A stretch of DNA of 15,966 nt from Desulfosporosinus sp. (GTDB lineage Bacteria > Bacillota > Desulfitobacteriia > Desulfitobacteriales > Desulfitobacteriaceae). Shown in pieces: positions 7,430 to 12,699 of this stretch. How positions within the stretch are numbered: the stretch's first letter is position 1; every line of letters begins with the position of its first letter. A program made the position numbers and the translations under genes. The DNA is taken from contig DOPM01000036.1 of assembly GCA_003513495.1 (NCBI GenBank), forward strand, positions 564 through 16,529, given 5' to 3'. The notes under the pieces were generated by a model, which saw only the letters and a list, made by a program, of their open reading frames with translations, did no database searches and had not been told where the DNA came from.

Positions 7430-7665
7430 ATGTCTCAGGTTTGAGTTGATCACGGTATACAAGGAGTTCCTTATCTGTGGGGTGGTACGACAAGAGATGG
7501 TTTCGATTGTTAGGGTTTTGTTCAGTATGTATTTAAGGCATTAGGAGTTTCTCTCCCCAGAACATAGTTTGAACAGTACAAAGTTGGAACTCCTAGGGGT
7601 AGGCATCCATAGCCAATCTGATAACTATTGGTCCAAGCGTTATATTGGCACGCAGGGTTTTATGA
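7430..7665 (+). pseudogene. NlpC/P60 peptidoglycan hydrolase remnant
   Basis: In the frame of ATG 7430 the sequence reads VPYLWGGTTRDGFDC, then TAG (7511-7513), then GFVQYVFKALGVSLPRT and another TAG. This is the catalytic-cysteine segment of an NlpC/P60 cysteine peptidase (usual form DCSGFVQYVF), with the residue right after the catalytic Cys turned into a stop. The middle of the domain, with the catalytic His, is missing. The extreme C-terminus reappears in another frame as SQSDNYWSKRYIG, and after one more frameshift as ARRVL with TGA at 7663-7665, a typical domain end. So the gene has an internal deletion, at least two stops and two frameshifts. No upstream targeting domain is recognisable. 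Confidence 0.75.
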
Positions 7666-7747
7666 TCTTAGTCGTTTCTTACACGCGTTAGGGGTTTATA
7701 TCCATCAAAGATGTCCGAAAGAGTATAATGTAAAGGAGAGTCGAAAA

Positions 7748-8005
7748 ATGAAAAATAAGGGAGACCATAAATCGCATGGTTTATTAATGTTACTATGCTG
7801 TTTAGTTCCGATTATACTTCTCGGAATACTATCATCGTTAAACTTGCCAAGTTCAGGTATGAAAAATGTATTATCGGTTCTGTTAGTTTTAGCTTGTCCC
7901 TTAGGGCATTTATTAATGATGAAATTTATGGTTAATAATCACAAGCATCTAAAGGAGGAGATGGGAGAAAAACGAAAAGAGATTTTGAATTGCACGCATC
8001 AATAA
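7748..8005 (+). CDS. Small two-helix membrane protein, DUF2933-like
   Basis: This 85-residue protein starts at ATG 7748, nine bases after GGAG (7735-7738); the frame stays open further upstream only by running through the NlpC remnant. Two membrane helices are predicted (about 11-29 and 37-58). They contain LLMLLCCLVP and LACPLGHLLMM, i.e. paired cysteines in helix 1 and a Cys-Pro/His/Met-Met cluster in helix 2. The tail is basic and hydrophilic. The pattern recalls DUF2933 proteins, small membrane proteins often near metal-transport genes, but that link is from memory and moderate. Cys/His/Met side chains within the helices would suit soft-metal binding (inference). No response-regulator boxes were found upstream; TATAAT at 7724-7729 is a possible -10 without a good -35. 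Confidence 0.7.
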   Translation: MKNKGDHKSHGLLMLLCCLVPIILLGILSSLNLPSSGMKNVLSVLLVLACPLGHLLMMKFMVNNHKHLKEEMGEKRKEILNCTHQ

Positions 8006-8076
8006 ATTAGACATGGAATTAAATTGAATGTATCAATCGAATACTGGGGCATAATATAGCTCATCCAGTTCGTTTT

Positions 8077-8104
8077 GCTCTCATCATCTTGATGGGGGCC
8101 TTTT
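8077..8104 (+). terminator. Probable terminator after the small membrane protein
   Basis: GCTCTCATC (8077-8085) pairs with GATGGGGGC (8091-8099) using two G-U pairs around a 5-base loop. C then T4 follow. Confidence 0.5.
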
Positions 8105-8154
8105 GTTTAATAAATCTATATATTGATGTCCCTATCTGCTTAGTTTCTATTACC

Positions 8155-8420
8155 CCGCCACAGTGGCAGTTGGGCTTTTAGCTTTACCAGCTTTAGCTGG
8201 AACGACTCAAGGCAACGGGTGGATGAGTCAAATGTAAGGCTTTATGCAGCAGACTTTTTCACCAGGTCAATCAAACGTTAATGAATTCAGACACAAATGT
8301 AAAGGACCTTATGGGACAAGATGACCTTGATAAAATAACCAATTCATGAGTCAATCTGGAGGAATATGATAACCAACCGAAGTAGTGCTGCCAGTTCTGG
8401 AAGTTCGATGATGAACGTAT
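8155..8420 (+). pseudogene. Met-rich protein pseudogene, 5'-truncated
   Basis: The sequence closely matches 3070-3430 of the Met-rich gene: GCTTTACCAGCTTTAGCTGG and the ACGGGTGG...CAAATG block are shared. It begins inside the signal peptide, so start codon, ribosome site and promoter are gone. An in-frame TAA replaces CAA (CAAATGTAAGGC). It lacks about 90 bases relative to 3199-3289, an interval bounded by two ATGAATTC copies in the intact gene; only one copy remains here. Further small indels follow near GATAAAATAACC. Confidence 0.82.
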
Positions 8421-8518
8421 TACTTACGGAAATTGACATTAACGGCAATGCATTATATCAAATCCTAATAGCATTTTAGTAATTGTTAATAAATTAAGTT
8501 TCTGCGCATAGTTACTTT

Positions 8519-8561
8519 TACATTGTTTATTTATAAGAATTTCATATTTGTGTCTTATACT
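8519..8561 (+). promoter_or_regulatory. Degenerate response-regulator box array
   Basis: TACATTG (8519), TTTATAA (8530) and TTCATAT (8541) keep an 11-base step. TATACT followed by TAGAA lies at 8556-8561, 26 bases after the 8530 box, but the best box then overlaps the spacer. It precedes the dead siroheme reductase gene. I regard it as a possible relic. Confidence 0.3.
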
Positions 8562-8604
8562 TAGAACGTCAACAAAACATACTATTCTTATGCGTTTAGG
8601 AGGT

Positions 8605-9222
8605 ATTTTCCTGGAATAGAGTCTGGGTGAAGGATTATAATCAGCTCAACGACTTTGAAAAACTAAGCTCGTAAAAGATGGCTTAATATCGTTGAAAAAA
8701 TTCCTGAGTACAAAGAGTCTGGATTTGAATCAATAGACCTTAATGAACAGAATCTCTTAAAATGGGCTGGGGTAAATGTGCAAAAACCCCGAAGTGCAGG
8801 ATATTTTTTGATGCGCCTAAAAATTCCTAGTGGAATTTTAAATACGGATTAAGCACGAGCAAATATCGCACAAGAATATGGCCGAGGAATTATGGATTTG
8901 ACGACTCGTCCAATTTCATTGGCTTACGATTGAAAACATCCCAATAGTGATGAACATCTTGAGTAAAGCCCAATTGCATACTATTGGGTCCGAAGGGGAT
9001 TGTCCGCGAACAACTATAGGGAACCCCCTAGCAGGAATAGACCCTAATGAAACGATCGATACTCGCGAGATTGTACAGGAGGTATTTGAATATTTCCAAA
9101 GAAACAGAGAGTTTTCAAACCTGCCAAGAAAATTTAAAATTTCTATTTCGTCTAATGTGTAGAATACAGGACATGCCAAGATTTCCAATAGCATCTTTGA
9201 CCGATTAAATAAGGTTAGTTAA
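8605..9222 (+). pseudogene. Ferredoxin-type nitrite/sulfite reductase remnant
   Basis: Reading through frameshifts gives a collinear N-terminal part of a siroheme [4Fe-4S] reductase of the NirA/assimilatory sulfite reductase family. Pieces in order: KDYNQLNDFEKLS, NIVEKIPEYKESGFESID, LLKWAGVNVQKPRSAGYF, LKIPSGILNT, YGRGIMDLTTRP, FHWLTIENIP, GDCPRTTIGNPLAGIDPNE, EFSNLPRKFKISIS and, after a TAG, NTGHAKIS. Stops are at 8672, 8850 and 9160, with frame changes near 8675-8685 and 8915. An AGGAGG ribosome site (about 8599-8603) survives. The C-terminal half with the Fe-S/siroheme cysteines is absent. Only about 200 of roughly 520 codons remain, so it is inactive. Confidence 0.8.
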
Positions 9223-9255
9223 AGGTAAACTGGCAACGGTTTAATACGTATGAAC

Positions 9256-9292
9256 AAAGGGGTCAGCTATGCAAATTTGCGCTGAACCCTTT
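9256..9292 (+). terminator. Rho-independent terminator
   Basis: AAAGGGGTCAGC (9256-9267) pairs with GCTGAACCCTTT (9281-9292) with one mismatch. It closely resembles the terminator at 7314-7349, including the CAAATTT in its loop, so the two may share origin. The T-run is short. Confidence 0.65.
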
Positions 9293-9359
9293 ATGCTTGG
9301 GGATCGGGTGTATTTACAAATTACAAACAAGGGGCATCTAAAGTAAAAAAACTTGAAAA

Positions 9360-9413
9360 TTCACATGAAATTCACAAGAATTTCATTGCTTATTCAAATT
9401 AGTTTGATAAATT
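9360..9413 (+). promoter_or_regulatory. Response-regulator box array 3 and promoter of the 33-residue-repeat gene
   Basis: Boxes TTCACAT (9360), TTCACAA (9371) and TTCATTG (9382) step by 11 bases. TAAATT (9408-9413) is the candidate -10, 26 bases after the last box start. The array lies inside the longest possible reading frame, supporting the later start at 9467. Confidence 0.65.
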
Positions 9414-9466
9414 TAACATGTAAATACATCACAGCTAGATGTCAAAAATTAAAAGGAGTGATCAGG

Positions 9467-10135
9467 ATGGAGAAGTATGGAAGAAAGATCTCGGTTGCAG
9501 TTGGTACGGCTATGTTAACAGTGAGCCTGATGGCATTACCTGTATTAGCCAATACGGAAAGCACGGATAGTACAGTTATGATGAAAAAACAGGGGATACA
9601 TGCTTATGTCTCAATAGAAAAACATGTTTTGGATAGCCTCGTCGCCGGAGGGAAACTAACTCAGGAGCAAGTTGATTTAATAACAAGTTCTATTCAAGAG
9701 ATAGAAGTCGGTAAAATAAAAACAGCTTTAGAGGGACTCGTCACCGCAGGGACGTTAACCCAGGAACAAGCGGATGCTGTTCATAGCTCTTTAAATGAGC
9801 AAACAAATCATGACTTACAAACAGTTTTGGAGGGACTTGTTACTGCAGGGACCCTAACCCACGAACAAGTGGATGCAATCAAAAGCTCTATTCAAGACAT
9901 AGAAACTAGTAAAATAAAAACTGCTTTAGATAAACTCGTCGCTGCAGGTACATTAACACAGGCTCAAGCAGATGCTGTCCTGAGTTCTAAACAAAATAAA
10001 CATATGACGGGTAAACCTGAATCGAAGAACGGTAAACGTATGAAAGAGAAAAAAAGTATGAAAGAAGGCAAAGGGTCTACGAGCAAAGGCTCTATGAAGG
10101 AAATCAAAGGTTCTATGAATAAAGGATCTATGTAA
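9467..10135 (+). CDS. Secreted protein with four 33-residue helical repeats and a Lys-rich tail
   Basis: ATG 9467 is preferred: AAAAGGAGTG lies just upstream, a signal peptide follows (cut near LPVLA, residue 28), and an earlier in-frame start at 9353 would place the promoter inside the gene. The 222-residue product has four repeats of exactly 33 residues beginning near 55, 88, 121 and 154, each with the core LVTAGTLTQEQADAVHSS or a close variant. This turn-and-helix pattern resembles DUF2680/YckD-type repeats, whose function is unknown. Residues 180-222 form a basic, repetitive tail (KGSM, MKEKKSMKEGKG) that could bind anionic wall polymers or DNA (inference). It has no cysteine. It carries the same promoter type as the Met-rich genes and csoR-copA and is probably monocistronic. 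Confidence 0.75.
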   Translation: MEKYGRKISVAVGTAMLTVSLMALPVLANTESTDSTVMMKKQGIHAYVSIEKHVLDSLVAGGKLTQEQVDLITSSIQEIEVGKIKTALEGLVTAGTLTQEQADAVHSSLNEQTNHDLQTVLEGLVTAGTLTHEQVDAIKSSIQDIETSKIKTALDKLVAAGTLTQAQADAVLSSKQNKHMTGKPESKNGKRMKEKKSMKEGKGSTSKGSMKEIKGSMNKGSM

Positions 10136-10424
10136 GAAAGCAATTAGCCCTATGAAAAATAAAGTCGTCGTTTAAAGCGAGGTGCGTAATTATTTATTAA
10201 GGCGTTAGTGTAAGTTCAGGTATGAATATGATTAAAAATGTATGACGACACATTAGAGTAATTGGCAATAGACACAAATAGATAAACGCCACGGTAAATG
10301 TTTGCGAAACACCTAACGGAATAAGTCTTTTCCAACCCTAGTATGTACAGGTGCAAAATACAACAGTAGAAAATATGGTTTTAGTCACTATATAAGTCTA
10401 AGGTAAAGTGCATAACTTGAGAAG
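10136..10424. other. Non-coding stretch, no clear gene
   Basis: All six frames are broken by stops. The only hint is AGTTCAGGTATGA near 10213, shared with the DUF2933-like gene at about 7851, too little to call a remnant. No terminator is obvious directly after 10135. Confidence 0.5.
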
Positions 10425-10463
10425 AATGGTTTACGTTTAATAGCATAATGTAAACCATTTTTT
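10425..10463 (+). terminator. Hairpin terminator directly before box array 4
   Basis: AATGGTTTAC (10425-10434) pairs perfectly with GTAAACCATT (10450-10459) and runs into T6 (10458-10463). It insulates the next promoter, whose first clear box starts at 10474. Confidence 0.65.
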
Positions 10464-10473
10464 CTATTCTAAA

Positions 10474-10516
10474 TTCACAACTCTTTCATGAGATAATCGA
10501 AATTCTGCTTTATACT
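10474..10516 (+). promoter_or_regulatory. Response-regulator box array 4
   Basis: TTCACAA (10474) and TTCATGA (10485) are 11 bases apart; the third, upstream position (10463, TCTATTC) is poor. TATACT (10511-10516) followed by TAGA is the -10, 26 bases after the last box start. It serves the frameshifted Met-rich paralogue at 10575. Confidence 0.7.
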
Positions 10517-10574
10517 TAGAGTATAAAGTTAAACCTTTGAAAAATAGAAATACAAAATTCAGGAGGGGAAATTC

Positions 10575-11042
10575 ATGAAAAAATTAATTTGTTAGCAAAA
10601 AAGCGATAGTTATTCTAGGCAGTGCAGTCCTTGCAACGGGCTTATAGCGATTCCAGCGTTCGAGGTTACATCGATTGACGGGGGACAAAACTTCTTCGGT
10701 CAAATGCAATCCTTCATGGGCTCAGGTCAGCACCAAAGAATTATGAATTCAGGTGCAATGCAGAACTTGCACAACACGGAGGCAATGAGAATTGGAGACA
10801 TTGATAAGATGCAAGAAGCAATAAACTCTAATCCAGAAGTTAAAGAAGAAACCCTCAATCAAATGAACCAATTCATGCAAGAGAACGGTCAAACGATGAG
10901 TCAAATGATGCAAGCTCAAAACTTAGCGGTCATGAATCAAATGATGAATGGCCAAAATGCAACTGGCATGAACCAAATGATGGATAAATTTCAGGGGCAA
11001 AAAGGAACCCCATATATCCAAATTTATAAGTACAGACGTTAA
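10575..11042 (+). pseudogene. Met-rich protein paralogue with frameshifted signal peptide
   Basis: Promoter array 4, a ribosome site (AGGAGGGG, 10561-10568) and ATG 10575 are all present. The frame reads MKKLIC and stops at TAG (10593-10595). Signal-peptide coding continues in another frame (SKKAIVILGSAVLATGL), then returns to the first frame as IAIPAFEVTSIDGGQNFF and stays open to TAA 11040-11042. So two compensating frameshifts flank the hydrophobic core. The mature part is well kept and strongly Met-rich: 17 Met in the last 112 codons, with MSQMMQ, NQMMNGQ and NQMMDKF. It aligns with the protein at 3025 (GQMQSFM, AMQNLHN, MNQFM). Either a recent pseudogene or two sequencing errors; an internal start would give an unexported protein. 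A strong terminator follows. Confidence 0.75.
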
Positions 11043-11064
11043 CGGTTACACCAAGAGTTAGTAA

Positions 11065-11125
11065 GATAAAAAAGATAATGCGGCGGCCCAGGTTTGCGGA
11101 CCTGGGCTCGCATTATTTTTTTATC
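11065..11125. terminator. Strong bidirectional terminator
   Basis: GCCCAGGT (11086-11093) pairs with ACCTGGGC (11100-11107), and ATAATGCG (11075-11082) with CGCATTAT (11109-11116). A-rich sequence on the left and a T7 run on the right extend the stem and allow termination on both strands. Confidence 0.88.
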
Positions 11126-11368
11126 TTTTCCACGTCTTACGAATCCGGAATTATCCGCAGAGTATAATCGTTCGGATTTCAAAGGGAGCTCGAAACGATC
11201 AGTTCATCAACAACATTTCAACTAACATTATGAACTCTTCTCTAATAATCGTTTCCCGCTTTAGCTAGTTGTAAATTGACCAAAAATCAGCAGCCAGAAT
11301 AGGATGGTGTCCATGGGAAGAATGGGAAGATAACTCTTCATGAAAGCTGAATAATCTTAGCTTCTAAT
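11126..11368. other. Non-coding stretch with nested inverted repeats
   Basis: No gene is recognised on either strand. GAAACGAT (11192-11199) pairs with ATCGTTTC (11248-11255), and nested inside AGTTCAT (11201-11207) pairs with ATGAACT (11230-11236). This could be a small structured RNA or a mobile-element end; neither can be shown from the sequence alone. Confidence 0.4.
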
Positions 11369-11404
11369 AAAAGGCTCAGACCATATAAAGGGTCTGGGCC
11401 TTTT
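11369..11404. terminator. Hairpin terminator, usable on both strands
   Basis: AAAAGGCTCAGACC (11369-11382) pairs with GGTCTGGGCCTTTT (11391-11404) with a single non-Watson-Crick position and an 8-base loop. Since no plus-strand gene lies just upstream, it may serve the minus-strand remnant at 11427-11616. Confidence 0.7.
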
Positions 11405-11413
11405 AGTACTATC

Positions 11414-11444
11414 AGAAAGTATAAACTTACGTTTTATACTTTCT
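11414..11444. repeat. Perfect 12-base inverted repeat
   Basis: AGAAAGTATAAA (11414-11425) is perfectly complementary to TTTATACTTTCT (11433-11444), with a 7-base loop. The stop codon of the putative minus-strand remnant lies across the loop edge. Confidence 0.6.
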
Positions 11445-11616
11445 AAGCATAAGGGCAACTAAGGCTGCCGCCGCGCCTGCGGCTTTTACGATAAGCTATC
11501 CCGTGCGAAGACAGTGTCTTCGGGCGCCGGCCAAGTTTTCTTTAGCATCTAGGATATCCACCGTAGCGGTCTCATTGTGCCTTTCACTTATCCGGACGAT
11601 GGGCGATATATTCATG
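11427..11616 (-). pseudogene. Possible minus-strand gene remnant
   Basis: Read on the minus strand from ATG (11616-11614), one frame gives ETATVDILDAKENLAGARRH, then an in-frame TAG, then LIVKAAGAAAALVALMLRKY and TAA (11429-11427). The residue pattern looks protein-like, ending in a hydrophobic helix plus basic residues as in a C-terminal membrane anchor. Base composition is more GC-rich than the surroundings. I do not recognise a family. The putative start overlaps the first plus-strand box (11611), so it may simply have been cut by the promoter insertion, or the frame may be chance. Confidence 0.35.
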
Positions 11617-11664
11617 AAAAATTCACAACTTTTTCATGAGATCCTCGAATCAGAGAGTTACACT
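11611..11664 (+). promoter_or_regulatory. Response-regulator box array 5
   Basis: TTCATGA (11611), TTCACAA (11622) and TTCATGA (11633) stand at exact 11-base steps. TACACT (11659-11664) is the -10, 26 bases after the last box start. The gene start at 11696 is 32 bases downstream of the -10, giving a short leader with the ribosome site. Confidence 0.75.
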
Positions 11665-11695
11665 GAGGATGTAGAAGTTGCTAAGGAGGTCACAT

Positions 11696-12094
11696 ATGAG
11701 CAAAAGTGAAGTAGTTCAGGACGTAAAAAAGAATAGAGGCATCATCAAAGCAATTGGTTCAGTTCTATTTGCAATTGTAGCGTCTTCGCACCACTGGGTG
11801 CATACTCTTTTGATTGCATTGGGTCTAACCACTCTAAGCTCAGGTCTATTATCTCTATCTCCGTCAACAAAGATTATATTTCTACTAGTTTCCCTAGTTA
11901 TGTCAGTGTGGTTTATACGCGTTGCTAAACGTAAGTGGAGTTATGACCGTCCTGCTGCGTGGGTGTATCTTATATCTTCTATCATCTCGATTATTTTGGT
12001 TATTACATCCTTGCCGCAAGCGATATCAGCCGTCATACCACCATCTCAGCAACAGCAGAAGACGCAACAAACGAAAGATATCCACGGACATTAA
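11696..12094 (+). CDS. Small multi-pass membrane protein, unrecognised family
   Basis: The 132-residue protein starts at ATG 11696, six bases after TAAGGAGGT (11682-11690); a TTG at 11678 in the same frame would overlap that ribosome site. Three or four membrane helices are expected (about 16-31, 34-53, 58-75, 88-113). Features include SSHHWVHTLLIALGL at the first helix boundary (His32, His33, His36), a basic RVAKRKW loop (75-81) and a Gln-rich hydrophilic tail ending in DIHGH. It has no cysteine. The layout loosely resembles MerT/MerC-like metal-uptake proteins, with histidines where those have a cysteine pair; this is only an analogy. It has its own regulated promoter and lies directly upstream of csoR-copA, which supports a metal or envelope-stress role. 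Confidence 0.75.
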   Translation: MSKSEVVQDVKKNRGIIKAIGSVLFAIVASSHHWVHTLLIALGLTTLSSGLLSLSPSTKIIFLLVSLVMSVWFIRVAKRKWSYDRPAAWVYLISSIISIILVITSLPQAISAVIPPSQQQQKTQQTKDIHGH

Positions 12095-12154
12095 TGTGCT
12101 TTGGGTCTAAACTTCCGCTCATAATGACACTCCATTCTGTCAACTTAGGGTCTC

Positions 12155-12208
12155 TTCACAAGAAATTCACAACTAATTCATGAGTTTATCGTATTTGAGG
12201 ATTATTGT
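12155..12208 (+). promoter_or_regulatory. Response-regulator box array 6 upstream of csoR-copA
   Basis: TTCACAA (12155), TTCACAA (12166) and TTCATGA (12177) repeat at 11-base steps. TATTGT (12203-12208) is the candidate -10 at the standard 26-base offset. It would give a leader of about 80 bases that runs through the putative CsoR operator. Confidence 0.65.
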
Positions 12209-12251
12209 AGGAATATAGAATTGAGCTTGAGTATTTTTTTTGTTAAGGAAA

Positions 12252-12271
12252 ATAGGGTAGCCCCCTATACT
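12252..12271 (+). promoter_or_regulatory. Candidate CsoR operator over a second -10
   Basis: ATAGGG (12252-12257) and CCCTAT (12263-12268) form an inverted repeat with a 5-base centre, in a G/C-tract context (TAGCCCCCTATAC) typical of CsoR sites. TATACT (12266-12271) overlaps the right half and could be a -10 with TTAAGG (12243-12248) as a weak -35 at 17 bases. CsoR bound here would block that promoter and also impede transcripts from array 6. Confidence 0.65.
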
Positions 12272-12294
12272 ATCTTCGAATTGGTGGTGAGTGA

Positions 12295-12633
12295 ATGAAC
12301 AATCCGGCAAAAGATGTTTCTATTGATTGCCAGGATCTGAACCAAGAAGGAGGCAAACCTAGGAGTCATCATGACGAAAAGACAATCCAGCAGATTATCG
12401 CCCGGATGAACCGAATCGAGGGGCAAATACGGGGCATTAAAGGAATGATCGAGCGTCAAACTTATTGTGATGACGTCCTGAATCAGATAGCCTCGGCCCA
12501 ATCTGCCCTCGACGGGGTTTCGAAGTTGCTTTTGGAAAAGCACATGAAATCATGCGTGAGGGAACGGTTGGAAAGTGGTGACACTGAGGTAGTGGATGAA
12601 GTCCTAAAAACGGTGTTTCGGATGTTGAGATAA
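12295..12633 (+). CDS. csoR: CsoR copper-sensing repressor
   Basis: This 112-residue all-helical protein belongs to the CsoR/RcnR (DUF156) family of metal-responsive repressors that lack a helix-turn-helix. The family helix RMNRIEGQIRGIKGMIE is followed by the Cu(I) ligand set Cys58, His83 and Cys87 (TYCDDV, EKHMKSC), with the same 25 and 4 spacing as characterised CsoR proteins. This argues for Cu(I) rather than the Ni/Co sensor RcnR or formaldehyde sensor FrmR. The first 25 residues are a variable extension containing Cys12, His25 and His26. ATG 12295 follows GGTGGTGAGTG. Cu(I) binding should release it from the operator at 12252-12271 and derepress itself and copA, which starts 66 bases after its stop. 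Confidence 0.93.
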   Translation: MNNPAKDVSIDCQDLNQEGGKPRSHHDEKTIQQIIARMNRIEGQIRGIKGMIERQTYCDDVLNQIASAQSALDGVSKLLLEKHMKSCVRERLESGDTEVVDEVLKTVFRMLR

Positions 12634-12699
12634 TCTTTGGTAAATAATATAAAGCGAAAAAGGAATCTAAAATCAGATGGTTGATTGGAGGTACAAGTT

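Noticed and set aside
7628..7747. Longer N-terminus for the small membrane protein
   Set aside because: The extra 40 codons overlap the NlpC/P60 remnant in the wrong frame; ATG 7748 has a proper ribosome site.
8947..9162. A separate 71-residue gene
   Set aside because: It is an open segment of the siroheme reductase remnant, continuous with matching sequence before and after it.
9353..9466. Extending the 33-residue-repeat protein upstream to 9353
   Set aside because: The extension would cover the box array and -10, has no ribosome site, and would place a signal peptide internally. ATG 9467 has both a ribosome site and a signal peptide.
11461..11610. Riboswitch or other structured leader upstream of 11696
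   Set aside because: The GC-rich stretch reads better as a minus-strand coding remnant, and the promoter lies downstream of it, so it would not be in the 11696 transcript.
907..12208. Calling the box arrays a true phosphate (PhoP) regulon
   Set aside because: The box shape fits, but no phosphate gene is in the window; only an OmpR/PhoB-family regulator can be claimed.
12685..12699. TTG start for copA five codons upstream
   Set aside because: It overlaps the GGAGG site that correctly spaces ATG 12700.
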